Shown in pieces: positions 12,441 to 23,094 of a stretch of DNA of 64,000 nt. Numbering within the stretch: position 1 is the first letter of the stretch; the number at the start of each line of letters is the position of its first letter. The DNA is from Vicugna pacos (lineage: Eukaryota; Chordata; Mammalia; Artiodactyla; Camelidae): assembly GCF_048564905.1 (NCBI RefSeq), contig NC_133005.1, positions 16,299,501-16,363,500 on the forward strand. The letters run 5' to 3'. Under the pieces are notes generated by a model. That model made no database searches and was not told where the DNA came from. It worked only from the letters and a program-made list of their open reading frames with translations. The position numbers were made by a program, and so were the translations under genes.

Positions 12441-13809
12441 AGTTCACTCTTCTTTCCCGCAGGCCTATTCTGCTTAATCACTGCTTTGAGTGTCTCTGTC
12501 CTTCTAAATCAGATTTATGGCTTACTAATTGTTATCACCTATGAACTCATATAAGCTGCATCATTCATTTAGAAATCAGAAACTGCTTGGACTTTTATAT
12601 TAGGTGAAGTGCTTTGAGATCCTCATGAAGAAAATTGTGCAGAAACAAGTAGCTATTATCATCACAGAGGTAATAGTAATTCTGAAGAGTTCATAGTGCA
12701 GCCGGAGTTCTCTGGAAATTTCTCTGCAGCCTCTTTCCTCTTCTAAGACTAATTCTTTAAAAACTCTTTCTCCACTCACCACGTCCTGCTTCCTCAATGC
12801 TCTGTCATATCTCCTCCCTCCTACTTGATGACTTGGAAGGCCTTCTGCATTCAGTTTAATAACTGCCAGTCTGACCTCCTAAAGCATCAAACGTCACTAC
12901 TTTCAATTTTCCCCTGAGGAGTCAGCTTGGAAGTCAACATGTTATCCTAAGGATATCTCCTGCTAGTGTTTTGGTGAAGAGCAGATGAGGACAGTCCCTT
13001 GACACTTTTGAAATAGGAACAAGATCTATGTCTGCAACTGCCATTTATTCCTCCACATGAAACCATTGACTATTTTGGTTCAGCAGTTTCATCAGAATTT
13101 GGAATTTTGAAGCTCTGCTGTGAGAGTAGTAAGCACAAGATTAAGAATGAAATGGGCATAGTTCAGGTCTCAAGCTAGCCCTGGAGTTAGGGTAATCAGC
13201 AAAAATCAGGTAGGATGCTAGGATCATAGGAAAAGAAATATGGTGTCCTTCCCACCTCACCTCAGTTTTTCAAAATTTCCCCCTAGCATCTTCTATCTTT
13301 TCTTTTTTTCCCAGTTTTAGCCACTTGGAGCTGGTTCTGTGTGTCATGCTGCCTGAAACATGCACAGAAAGCCTGACATCTTTTTTCATCTGTCCAATCA
13401 GTGTATTTGACAGTGCAGAATACTCAGAGGGAGCAAGAGTGTGTCCTGCATGTTTATTATTCAAGTATACTTTCTGGATACCTCTCATCTCCAGATTCCT
13501 GACCTGATTTTCAATCTCCTTGGTGGGCGCTCATCTTGAATAATTTGTTCTAATCAATAATGAAAATTTGAAACTTACAACTAACTTCCGGGTAGGACTT
13601 AGAAGTCCATGTGTATCCTAAAGGGTGATCTTAATAGGGCTACATGAGGACTGGTTATTATTTTTTTTTATCATCTGTTATGATGTCAGTTTGCTCTCCT
13701 CTATCTCTGGAAGAATACAGATTTAATCCTCTCAGTCAATAGCAATTCCAAGATTAAAAAAAAAAAAAGACATGGCTACTTTGTTATATCAGCTTCTGCT
13801 CAGAAATCA
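12441..13809. other. unclassified sequence
   Basis: No gene recognised. About 12,790-12,900 has a few phrases that recall L2 (CAGTCTGACCTCCTAAAGCA), too short to call. A run of A lies at 13,757-13,768. Confidence 0.4.
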
Positions 13810-14380
13810 ACTTAGAGGGTAAAGCACCCGGTCCTCAGGGTAGCATTCAAAGCCTCCATACAAGGCTCCAACTCTCCACTCCAGTGTATTCCTCTACACA
13901 AGCTTCCCACCCCACATAGATGGATGGGCATTTTCAGGGTTTGCTGACTATAACTTGGGTTTACCTAGCTCCTAGTTCTGCCTTTGCTGTAATTTTTACT
14001 TAGCAGACTTTCCTCGCTTCTCTCCAACCTCCAAAAGTCAACTCAGGTCCTGCTCCCTCTCTCAGATCATTCCAGTCCCCTGAAATATTGTCCTCCTCAG
14101 AACTTGCATTTCTTGTTTTTGGTCACACTCATCTGGCAAATAATTATACACTCCCTCATGATTTTTCCCCTACTGTTTTATTGCCTTTTCATTCTGGTAT
14201 TATTTATTAATTTTCATTATTTATTATTTTCATTAAGAGTACTAGATACTAAACTTACTGAGGTCAAAGACCATGTGAGTATGGGATTTTACATCTTCCA
14301 TGGGGTTCATTTATGTATCTGGTGTTCACTGATTGATCAATATCTTCCTAAAAGGTTGGCCCCTGCTGGCAAGGGATGAC
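13810..14380 (+). mobile_element. L2 LINE 3' part, forward
   Basis: The order fits L2: TTCAAAGCCTCCATACAAGG, a CTTTGCTGTAATT region, CAACTCAGGTCCTGCTCCCT, then CACTCCCTCATG with a T-rich stretch, and TACTGAGGTCAAAGACCATG, which corresponds to the 'gagggcagggaccatg' part of the family. It is strongly diverged. Confidence 0.55.
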
Positions 14381-16599
14381 ATTGCAGAAATGTATCTAGC
14401 ACAGAGGCTGAAAACACCAGTCTTACATTTATAGAATTGTAAAGCAGTTCCATAATGTGAGAAAAATAGTTTGTTTATAGTGCCTCATTAAAAAAACAGG
14501 TTTATTGAGTTTAATCCTTCATGCCTCCTTTCTTGACTTCTTTCTCAAATTATCTCTCATTTCTCCTAATCATCAAAACCTACATGTTCTGCTGAAGGCT
14601 AGATACTATGGGAAGAGTTGCTACTGGCAGAAACATCAATCTTCTGGTTGATAACCATCCCTCTGGGGTCAACACTTAGAGCTTAGGAATGTCTTTATAC
14701 AAGCTAATTAAGGGGCAGTTTGTACTGTGTTAGTGCATCTGTGGTCATGCAATTGTGAATTCTTGGGAGATTTTACCACAGAGAGGTTAAGAAGATTACA
14801 AATTGTTTTGTATTCTGAATGCCAAGATGGTAATGCAGAAAATGCCAACAAGTAAACAAGCAGGTACCATCAGAGGGTCTGTGTGAATGTTTCCTGGCAC
14901 ATCTTTATGTCCATCTGCTCCTGCCTCTTCTCGCCGTATTGTCCTGGATTTTTAAAATTTAAAACTTAGAATAGGAAATCTCTTGATTTTTTTTCCCTGA
15001 AGCTTATCAATAATGCAAATGTTAATTTCATGCTTCAGTTATGTTTTTCTTTACTTCTCAGTAAGCTAGTCTAGAATTAGCTCCATAATTGCGTACATCA
15101 CCACTTCCTCCCAGATCTGTGCCTTTTGCCAGCTTCACTGCAGTCCTCTACCTCTGCCCCCCCACCCCAGTCTTCCACTCACAAACAAACCCAGCAGTAA
15201 TTACTAATGTCCAGGCACGTAATTCCGGCAGCGTTAGGCTTTTTTATTTGTCGCAACTACGCAGAGAGCTGTCTGGACATGCAGCATGAAGTCAAAGCAT
15301 TTTTAAAGACTCCTACTCATCTTTTCTCCCCTCCTCCCATCACTAAAACACAGTTGTTTATTTCATCTGCAGATTGCAGAGTTATAAAACTCTTCCATGC
15401 AGTTACATACTTTCGAATAATAATTTTAAATCTCTATCCAGCAACAGATCAATGTATACTTATATGGAAACACATGGTTATCCATAACAAATGAAAAACA
15501 CTAGGAAATAAATAGCTGGGAATGAAAGTACCCTCTGTATGGGGATAGGGCATTTTAGAACCTCTATTATATAAAAAATTGGAGTTCTGACTAACTAAAC
15601 ACTATCCAAGATCTCATTTTAAGGCTTTTCAGGGGATCATGATAGCATTTCTTTAATGCGTTACATATATATTCTTACATATGACGCTGTTACTCTTATT
15701 TAACAACTACTCACATAGTACAATTTTCTTCCTGGTCATTTTAGGTTAATTTTATCTATATCAAACAGCTGGAAATATTCCTGTGGTAATTTTTGTTCAC
15801 TCGGAGTCTCCAAACCTCAGAGTAGAAAATGGTTAAAGTACTTATCACTGCCCCAGCAAAGCCCGCAGTGCTGTAATGGAAATTGCAGTAGATCTTTAGG
15901 TCAGGGTCCAGTTTCAGTCTTACCCCATGGCCCTTTCCTCTGCATCACTCTGAAGGACACAGCTGGGTTCTCCTGAGGAAAGCCAGTTTTAATATTGTCA
16001 AAATCAGAAACTATCCTGAGATAACCAATGTCCATAGGAAATACTTCCCCTTACTCTGAAACCATGGCCAAAGAGGTTAAATCTATACCTTATAGGACCT
16101 GCAATATTTCTCAGAGATGTATTTTTGTGGGTATGTGCTTGAGTTCATGCCTAATCACAAGGATGGGGCAGAGGAAGAGGGATTCATTACTGAAGTTGAT
16201 TCTGCTTAGTTCAACTACCCCTGTATTTTTATCAAATAGAAACATGTAGAAAGATATATCACTCTTATAAGCAGATTTATTGGTATCTTCATATATACCT
16301 CATTCATGACCACCCAGGATCTGTAGACAGATCTGCTCTTTGTTAAAAATAGAAATAAACAAAACCTTTGATATCCGACTAGAGTGTAAGAGAAGATTTT
16401 TTTTTAAGTGTTTTTATTTCCTACCTAAAAAGGGGGTGGAGAAGAGGGCAACACAGAAAATTTCCACAAGTAGACTTTTTTTTTTGTTTTGAAGCTATGC
16501 AGGAGCTGAGGATGGGAGCCAGCAATTGCCTGCAAAGGAGTCCTGTAGGGAGGATTTATTTTTTCTTTCTTTTTTCCTATTAACCTACTATGCCTGCTC
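14381..16599. other. unclassified sequence leading into the CpG block
   Basis: No gene or repeat recognised. The last 250 bases become richer in T-runs before the sharp change to GC-rich sequence near 16,600. Confidence 0.4.
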
Positions 16600-17101
16600 T
16601 GTTAGGGGTCTCCGTGTGACCGGAGCCTCAGAGAAGCAATTTGGCCTCCAGCCCTGGAACATCTAGCGCCGGCCAGGCATCTCTGCCGCAGGGAGATGCG
16701 GCTCGGCGGCCGGACCGCTATCCGCGGTGCTGAAAGGTCGCGGGCGCCAGAGCAGTCCCTTGGTATTGCTGTCCAGGGTGCTGAGTGCGGGCCGCTGCAG
16801 TGGGGGAGGCGAGCCCACCCCCGCCAACCTTCCGCAGAGCCCTCCCACCCAGCACGACCCGCCTGCTCCCGCCAGCCTGCAGTTGACGTGGAGCAAGCGG
16901 CATAAATCAAGTCCATGGGGCATGGAGGCTGCTGTGGCGGCTGCAGCTCAGCTTGCCCTGGGCGGGAACTCAGCCTTCTTTCGCCTCCCCAGCGCCCATA
17001 CCCTGCCTTCTCCTTAATTCTTGCCTGGATAATAGAGCCCTAACGACAACAGTCATAGTAATAGGGTCAGAACGATAGGGTTGGTTTGTTTTGATCTACA
17101 G

Positions 17102-17198
17102 AAGAAGAAAAAAGCTGCCTAAACATCTCAGAAAACTGCATCGCAAAATGGAAGAGAGCGGGTCCCACTACTGTTTCAAAAGAATAAGTTATTATTCG
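17102..17198 (+). other. hypothetical short exon with 17-codon coding start
   Basis: An acceptor-like TTTGTTTTGATCTACAG ends at 17,101 and a donor-like TCG|GTACGT begins at 17,199. Inside, an ATG at 17,148 lies in a strong Kozak setting (A at -3, G at +4) and reads MEESGSHYCFKRISYYS, leaving the exon in phase 0. Alternatively the sequence is the 3' part of a first exon that starts in the CpG block upstream. I do not recognise the peptide. Chance is a serious alternative, since short ATG-to-donor arrangements are common. Confidence 0.2.
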
Positions 17199-17285
17199 GT
17201 ACGTGTCCTTGCGCTTCCTTCCGATCGCTCCATCAGCACTGTCCCCATTCACCCCTTCCCCAAGCAGCTCACCTCTAAAATACTT

Positions 17286-17291
17286 TATAAA
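17286..17291. promoter_or_regulatory. TATA-like palindrome (CTTTATAAAG)
   Basis: CTTTATAAAG at 17,284-17,293 (core TATAAA) reads the same on both strands, so it gives no direction. It lies in the CpG block about 500 bp upstream of a second TATA motif. It may be an alternative core promoter or chance. Confidence 0.3.
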
Positions 17292-17599
17292 GCCCCAGGC
17301 GGGAATCTAGCCAGACGCGCGCACAAGGAATACCGCACCCTAGGTGCACAAATTCTTGTATTTGCCCAAGCTCACTTGGTCTGCCCAGCTGTGGTCCCCT
17401 CTGGGCATGCAGACATCCAGAGCCAGAATCACGACCTGAGGAGGGGGGCTTCTTACCTTAGCTTCTCCAGAGGGTGGTGTTCGCCCGGCCCCTGCAGGTT
17501 CCAAGTGTGGAGGAGCCGCCGAGCAGGGAGGGAAGGAAAGACAGCTCCTGACCTCCCCGAGGTTTCGTCTTCAATGCAACGTGAGCTCTGCCCTCATCA

Positions 17600-17607
17600 A
17601 AGATGGC
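17600..17607 (+). promoter_or_regulatory. YY1-like motif AAGATGGC
   Basis: AAGATGGCCG matches the YY1 consensus core AAGATGGC. It is 10 bp from the CRE, and such sites are typical of promoter-proximal positions. Confidence 0.45.
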
Positions 17608-17616
17608 CGTCCCTTT

Positions 17617-17624
17617 TGACGTCA
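17617..17624. promoter_or_regulatory. perfect cAMP response element TGACGTCA
   Basis: The full palindromic CRE TGACGTCA is present in the setting TTTTGACGTCAGCAGC. Because it contains a CpG it is rare by chance in mammalian DNA outside islands. CREB and ATF dimers bind this octamer, so cAMP or activity-dependent control is inferred. Confidence 0.65.
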
Positions 17625-17647
17625 GCAGCTTTTAATAGACATCTCCT

Positions 17648-17722
17648 GGAGGGGCGGGGAGGAAGTGTGTTCAGGGAAGGGCGGAGGGAGGACGGGGGCG
17701 GGGAGTGGGAGGGGAGGAGCTG
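17648..17722 (+). promoter_or_regulatory. G-rich tract with GC boxes, possible G-quadruplex
   Basis: About 75 bases are almost all purine plus CG, with repeated runs of three to five G (GGGGCGGGGAGG, GGGCGGAGGGAGG, GGGGGCGGGGAG). GGGGCGGGG is the SP1/KLF consensus. Four or more G-runs with short spacers could also fold as a quadruplex on the plus strand. Confidence 0.55.
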
Positions 17723-17738
17723 CGAGGTGCTGAGGGCT

Positions 17739-17745
17739 TGACTCA
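17739..17745. promoter_or_regulatory. AP-1 site TGACTCA
   Basis: Consensus TGACTCA, extended to TGACTCAGC, which also fits half of a MAF/NRF2 element. It lies 44 bp before the TATA motif. Confidence 0.5.
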
Positions 17746-17788
17746 GCTCCCTTCTCGCTTTACTGCAAAGCTTTGTATTTTAGTCTTT

Positions 17789-17794
17789 TATAAA
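17789..17794. promoter_or_regulatory. TATA box candidate in CTTTTATAAACAC
   Basis: On the plus strand the motif is TATAAACA. On the minus strand it is TATAAAAG, the stronger consensus. With plus-strand use, the CRE, GC boxes and AP-1 site would all sit upstream within 180 bp and initiation would be near 17,820. With minus-strand use, initiation would be near 17,760 and the CArG box would be upstream. Direction cannot be settled from sequence alone. Confidence 0.4.
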
Positions 17795-17882
17795 CACCCG
17801 AACGGGACGATTCTTTTGACTCCATTTTAACACCCGGTCACGGGCAAAGTCATTTATCTCGCGACTGGTCTTTTGATATTCT

Positions 17883-17975
17883 GTTTTGTTTGTATATGTA
17901 TGTGTATGTATGCGTATGCGTATGTATGTACATATGTGTGTGATATATATGCAATATATATGCTATTATATATTC
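17883..17975. repeat. TATG/TG/TA microsatellite
   Basis: Alternating purine-pyrimidine run built from TATG, TGCG and TATA units, ending in GCTATTATATATTC. It lies 90 bp beyond the TATA motif. Confidence 0.8.
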
Positions 17976-18137
17976 AAAAATTTCCCCCTGCTAAGTTGAG
18001 TCTTTGGTTGAGTCATAGAAGGGGAGGGGAAGGCAGAGGAGGAACGGAAGGTAAGGGGGTTGGGGGGGATTTCAGCTGCTATTTATTTTTCAAAAAAAGT
18101 GGGTCCTAAGGGGCATCCCTGTCAACCCTCACCAACT

Positions 18138-18147
18138 CCATATATGG
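18138..18147. promoter_or_regulatory. perfect CArG box CCATATATGG (SRF site)
   Basis: CC(A/T)6GG in exact form. Serum response factor binds this decamer in immediate-early and muscle gene control regions. A MEF2-like site follows 18 bp later. Confidence 0.6.
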
Positions 18148-18164
18148 TCAGGATACGTGGGTTG

Positions 18165-18174
18165 CTATTTTTAT
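18165..18174. promoter_or_regulatory. MEF2-like site CTATTTTTAT
   Basis: Matches CTA(A/T)4TA except for the last base. Another near match, CTATTTATTT, is at 18,079-18,088. Paired MEF2 and SRF sites suggest a muscle or activity-responsive element. Confidence 0.4.
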
Positions 18175-18339
18175 GAGTGATTTCTTCATTTTATCAAAGT
18201 AGCATCAAGGGCTTGGAGTTCTCATTAATATGGTCAATTGGGGAAAGAGACTAGTACATATTATTTTAAAGTACGTCAGAGCAATTACCGCTGAGAGATA
18301 TCAAAGGGTTGGGGGAAGGGGGAGGGAAGGGTAGTTAAC

Positions 18340-18347
18340 CCAATCAG
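18340..18347 (+). promoter_or_regulatory. NF-Y (CCAAT) site CCAATCAG
   Basis: CCAATCAG is the full NF-Y core, placed after GTTAAC. CCAAT boxes usually lie 60-100 bp from a start site, but no TATA-like sequence lies at that distance on either side. Confidence 0.35.
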
Positions 18348-18773
18348 CGTGGGTTTGCTGGAGTTCTCAAAGCTTGATGTTGAGAGTTGTTTGCAGAGGG
18401 CAAAATAGATGACTCTGTTTTGGGTTGGATATGCTATCGGAGCCTGGGGTTTAAGTTGGGTTTCTTCAGAATAATTCACAGAGGCGCGTACACACCTTAC
18501 AGAATTGATCAGACTTTGGGGGCGGGGGAGGAAATGTGGAGAGCTGCAGGTTCAAGGATTACTGGGATGCTACAAAATTCTAGTGGTTCATTCAGTGAGC
18601 ATACCCTGTGTACCAGTCGAGGCTGACTTGGGGGCCCTCTGACGCTCAAAACAGGATGTAGGTGAGAGAATACACTAGTGCTGGTCATAGGAGAGATTAG
18701 AAATAATAATCATAAAGCAATAATCCTGTCCTCCTTTGTTGTGTGAATAAGGCGCCAAGGAAGAGGGGGGGAT

Positions 18774-18781
18774 ATGCAAAT
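18774..18781 (+). promoter_or_regulatory. octamer ATGCAAAT
   Basis: Exact POU-family octamer. A SOX-like CCTTTGTTG lies about 33 bp to its left. The following 200 bases (18,785-18,980) again hold several CpG pairs (CCGCGG, GTCGCGGGG, CTCCGCGGGG), making a small second GC patch. Confidence 0.35.
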
Positions 18782-19125
18782 GGTTCCGCGGTGGCAGCCT
18801 CTCGGATGATTCACAGGTGTTGGGGAGGTTGTCGCGGGGCTCTCCGCGGGGAGGGCGAGATGGGGAGCGCGTGGGAGGTGGGGGACCTCGGCTGAGGAAC
18901 TGTTTGTACTTTTCCGGGAAGGATGCGATGAGAAGTCGTGCTTCGCAATGTTAAAACTTGATGGCCTCTTTTGGGCGATGGAAAATCCTTGTCTCCGGTC
19001 GGGAAAAACAACGAACAACCTCCGCTCCCCTACTCCCCCATTCCTCCACCCCCTCGCCTGCCACCACCACCACCACTCATCCCGCCCTTTGGCCTTAGAG
19101 CAAGCTTAGGTTTTTAATTGCAGGC

Positions 19126-19170
19126 AGAGAGGGAGGGGGGAGAGAGAGAGAGAGAGAGAGAGAGAAAGAA
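19126..19170. repeat. GA microsatellite
   Basis: Purine run: CAGAGAGGGAGGGGGG followed by about 14 GA units and AAAGAA. Confidence 0.9.
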
Positions 19171-19189
19171 TCCCAGGAAATAAAGGAGA

Positions 19190-19480
19190 AAGCAGAGTTG
19201 TAAAGGGAGTGTTTATAGCAATTTGAGCTGTAAGAATTTAATAAAGGATGCCTTTAATTGAAATAAGTAGAAGTCATTGTTCCTTTAAAGAGTCTCTGAC
19301 CCAAAGGGTATTTTGAAATATTAATGTTTTCAATAATAATTAACAAATAGTGTTCGGATTTTTATTAAAGCTGGATTCTTAAAACAAGGCATGTTGCTGA
19401 AATTTGTTTACTTAAATATTCACAAAACATTTGAGATTCTTATACAATAACGAAGAAGAAAATTTGCCTGGTCCTTAGAT
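19190..19480. other. AT-rich unique stretch with homeodomain-like cores
   Basis: AT-rich but not simple repeat. TAATT/AATTA cores occur repeatedly (TTTAATTGAAAT, ATAATTAAC), with TGAAATTTGTTTACTTAAAT in the middle. This composition is common in developmental enhancers next to CpG islands. Function is inference only. Confidence 0.3.
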
Positions 19481-21284
19481 ACTTGACAAGAAAACTTCTA
19501 GCTATGGTTCTCACTTTCATTATAGAGCAAGCTGGAATGAGCTGGGAGAAGTGATGACAAATTCAATGTCACTGCAAAATCCTTTATAGTCAAGTTTTTC
19601 CCCCCTCAAAATGACACTTTTTTTTTTTAACATGTAGAAAGTTGGGGTTGAAGTGGGGGAAGACTGCAGTGAAGAGAAACAAAAAAAAAAATACATATGG
19701 CATTCAGGCAGTTTTGTGAAGGAATGGAGACAGTGGGGGATTTTCCAGATTAAAAAAATAATAAAACTAAAAAAGTAACTACGTCAGTTATGTAGGCTCA
19801 TCCTGCAGGCGAAAGCTATGTGGCTGTCACAGGGAAGGACTAGCATGGTGTTCTGAATTTTCAACTGCTGATGGCCCACATTGACATCTTTAAAAATTAC
19901 ACAGAAGAGGAGAGAGTCAGACTGATTCAAAGCATCACAGGAAATACCACAGGCCTTACAGGATAATTTGTGGTGCCGGCAGCATGTTCCATTCTCTCAT
20001 GTTTACGTTAAAAAATGATGCTGTTTGAGGGGTTCTTCATTTTGCTCTGGGAAAGGTAGCAGAATCTAATTTGGAAAACATAAATATTGGATAAATAGAA
20101 GTATTCTCAGGAATAACCAGATACCCCTAAATGTATTTTTAATGTGATGGGGTCTTTCCTCTAGGGTTTTCTTATTACTTGATTAAAAAAAAATTCATAG
20201 TCATCCTGGCTAGTAGGGAACCAGCAGATTCATGTTATTCAGGGCCTAGGATGGCCTAAGCCACACAGAGAAGGAAGGTGATGGAAAATTTGTTCTGAAA
20301 TGATTCAGCTGCCTTTGACTTATTTCTACAAAGATCCAACATGTAGAGTAACTAATGCTTAGGAACTCATTTGATGAGTAATGAGAAAATTACCTGCTCT
20401 GCTGGATGGGTATTTACACCATGCTAATTTAGTCTCTGAAAGCTTTTTCTGGTACACCATGCCCCAAAGTACTCTGGTTTGCAATAACTCTAGATCTAAG
20501 ATATTTAGCTTGTGTCTCTCAGGTAAGGTGCAAGATGCATGGTCGACTCAATAATTACAACTTCATAAAGAATAATTAGAAAAGTTTTATAAAATATTAT
20601 AAGAGCTTTCCAAAGCCAGTTTGCAAGCAGTTTAGAAGTAGCCCAGCTCAGAACCCCTCCCTGTGACAATATTTTAAAACATTGTGACGGACCAGGAATA
20701 TAGAACTTGACTGTTTTAATTTTTGGATTCCTTGCCACACTTTCTCTTTATATGTTCTTCCAGCCCTTACCCCAGCCCCCACCCCATTTATAGAGAGTGA
20801 CCTAATAGTACCTGGGGAAAACTTAAATGCTCTAGATCTAAACTCCTTGTTCCCCGAAGCTTCTGGGACAAGGACATAACTTGTAAGAGGAAGAAAGAGA
20901 ACTAGGGATATTGGTTTCTGTTTCTGGCTTGCCATGTTGAGAAAAAAATAAGACTGCACACTCAGAATTTTTAAATAACACCTTGTTCTTTACTAAGAAC
21001 GGCATTGTAGGAAGGAAGGAGAAGCGTGCTCAGCAGCCAGAGGCTGGATGCTTCCAAATTCCTTTTCCTTAGTGATCGTAAGTATAGGCTCTCTTCTGTA
21101 CATGAATGCATCCTAAGACCTTTTCCAATATCAAGATGTGCAGGTGGTCAACTAGGGAAGAAGAACCTTGTGACAGTCACAGACAGAGGGAAGGCAAAAA
21201 TAGTTGTCTAAATAAGCAAACCTCCAAAAGGCCCTTTGAAAGGGATCGTGGTATTCCTTCAGTAACTCTTTCAAGAATCTTACT
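19481..21284. other. unclassified sequence
   Basis: No gene recognised. It has short homopolymer runs (T at 19,619-19,628, A at 19,680-19,691) and a TTTAATTTTTGGATTCC-type AT-rich middle. Confidence 0.4.
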
Positions 21285-21405
21285 AGCTTTGTAACTTCTC
21301 TGTACCTCAGTTATCTCATAGGCAAAATGGGGACAATAGTTATAATCATCTCACAAGGAGATAGTGAAGTCTTGGTTAAATAAAATAAATCTCTCAATCT
21401 AATGA
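21285..21405 (+). repeat. MIR SINE fragment, forward
   Basis: AACTTCTCTGTACCTCAGTT followed by ATCTCATAGGCAAAATGGGG and ATAATCATCTCACAAGG is the MIR core in order. Confidence 0.7.
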
Positions 21406-21544
21406 GATTTTACATTTTTCTCTAAGTAATGGCATGGGGCTCTGCTTAAATATGGAAGGTTGCTTTTTTTTTTAAATTAATGACTAATGAAATATATACC
21501 ATTTAATGGCTCTGGGCCTTGGTTTCTTCATCTGTATTAATTCA

Positions 21545-21725
21545 TTCATTTACTTAACATCTAATACCTGCCATATGCTTGGCACTGGAATAGATTGGAA
21601 TTTACATAAAACAGAGGAGGGAATTGAGGATTAGAGAGGTTAAATATCCTGACCAAGGGCACAGCTAGTAAGTGGTACACCTGGAATTTGAACCCCAGGG
21701 CCCAAGCTCATAATCACTGTACAGA
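21545..21725 (-). repeat. MIR SINE, reverse
   Basis: Reversed MIR: GCCATATGCTTGGCACTGGA, GAGGATTAGAGAGGTTAAAT, GGGCACAGCTAGTAAGTGG and AATTTGAACCCCAGGG in correct order. Confidence 0.8.
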
Positions 21726-21755
21726 TTTTGTCAGGCCCATTGGACTTACCCCATC

Positions 21756-22248
21756 TATATTAGTCAGGGTTCTCCAGAGAAACAGAGCCAATAGGATATG
21801 AATATATGTGTATATATATATAGAGAGAAATACATTGGCTTACATGATTATAGAGACTGACGAGTCTCAAGACCTGCAGGGTGAGTCGGCAAGTTGGAGA
21901 CCCAGGAGAGCCAATGGTGGTATAGTTCTAGTCCAAAGGCCAACAGGCTCAAAACACGGAGAAAGCCATTGTTTTGGTTTGAATTTGAAGACGGAAAAAA
22001 AGCCAGTGTTCCAGTTTAAGGCAGCCAAGCAAGAGGAAGTCTCTCTTACTCAGGGGAGAATAAACCTTTTTGTCCTATTGATTGGACGAGGCCCACTACC
22101 TTAGGGAGGACAATTTGCTTCACTTGGTCTATTGATTTAACTGTTAATCTCATCCAAAGACACTCTCACAAAAATACCCAGAGTGTTTGACCAAATATCT
22201 GAGCACTCTGTGGCCCAGTCATGTTAACAGATAAAATTAACCATCACA
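21756..22248 (+). mobile_element. LTR-like interspersed repeat (TATTAGTCAGGGTTCTCC type)
   Basis: About 490 bp from TATTAGTCAGGGTTCTCCAG to AAATTAACCATCACA. Internal phrases (GGCTTACATGATTATAGAGA, AGTTGGAGACCCAGGAGAGC, CTAATCTCATCCAAAGACAC) match an abundant mammalian family whose termini look like TG...CA. I cannot name it with certainty. It looks near full length and old. Confidence 0.55.
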
Positions 22249-22804
22249 CCCTCCCTTTGCAGCTAATATCTCTGCCTCAACATATTATGGTTTTTGTATG
22301 ACTTTTTCGTTAGCAGCTGTAGGGTTCCATTTGCCAGTGGGATGCATCTATGGGTCACTGACCACAAAGTTTTGTTGAATTTCAAGAGAGGATCGAGGCT
22401 GGCAAGACATTTACCTGGAGTAAACAGAAGCAACATGTTCCAAAGAAAAGAGTACCAAATACAATCAAGGAGGGAATTCAGAGATCAATACCTAATAAGG
22501 AGCATAAATAAGAACTGGGTCAGAAGATGCACTCAAAATATCCTTGAGGAAGTCAGCCAGAGGTCAGAACAGAACATCAGTATTGGCCACTGGTTTTGAG
22601 GGCGTGATATGAGGTGTTAAATAACAATTGATTCCAAGAGCCAGGAACTCTGGCAGTGAAAATCAGGTTGAAAGGGGTTGATGTGAATAATTCAGGTTAT
22701 GGCTGGGGATGGAGTAAGGCTATCTGGGGCCATTCTATTGGTGTTGGCTGTGAAGAACAGTGCAGTCCTGCCAGCTAACAGGCACCAGGCTGGGCAAGGC
22801 ACAC
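22249..22804. other. unclassified sequence
   Basis: Nothing recognised between the LTR-like repeat and the L2 copy. An open frame of about 100 codons crosses 22,294-22,599 without known motifs. Confidence 0.4.
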
Positions 22805-22990
22805 TCTAATGTCTCAGCAGATAGTATCAGTGATCTCTTGGTCATATCCAATGGACCTCCCATCTTTTTAACTTCTGACTTCACCAAACAATCTGCACCA
22901 CTCACTCCATTTCTTAAACTGCTCTATCAGGAGCTCTCACCTGTTTCTCTGTTCTTTGTTGGCTCCTCATTTTCCGAAGCAGATGGGTTG
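22805..22990 (+). mobile_element. L2 LINE, reverse-transcriptase region, forward
   Basis: TATCAGTGATCTCTTGGTCA, then ATCCAATGGACCTCCCATC, and later TTTGTTGGCTCCTCATTTTC match the L2 coding part just before its RT motif. It is probably one insertion with the L2 piece at 23.3-23.5 kb, split by later events. Confidence 0.65.
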
Positions 22991-23094
22991 AAGCAGAAAA
23001 ATTGTGGTGCCCAGCAGGTTAAGCTGGACATTTCCCTGAGCCCTACACAAACCCTCTGGGGGCTCCATATGTCCAAGGAACACGTCTGAGTCTC

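Larger units (their letters stand above)
16600..17760. promoter_or_regulatory. CpG-rich block, candidate promoter region
   Basis: CpG dinucleotides, rare elsewhere in the window, are frequent here, especially at 16,615-16,880 (CGCCGGCC, GGCTCGGCGGCCGG, CCGCGGTGC, CGCGGGCGCC) and again at 17,205-17,340 and 17,490-17,720. Such unmethylated-looking islands usually mark promoters of housekeeping or developmental genes. Several open frames cross the block on both strands because stop codons are scarce in GC-rich DNA, and I take none as a gene. The transcript and its direction are not known. Confidence 0.7.

Noticed and set aside
17091-17741. Open frame of about 216 codons across the first CpG block
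   Set aside because: Its first codon is TTG, the only good ATG is internal, and the frame runs through promoter-like GC boxes and the CRE. GC-rich DNA has few stops, and no domain is recognisable.
17883-17975. CRISPR-like or structured repeat array
   Set aside because: It is a simple TATG/TG/TA microsatellite with no spacer structure, and the genome is mammalian.
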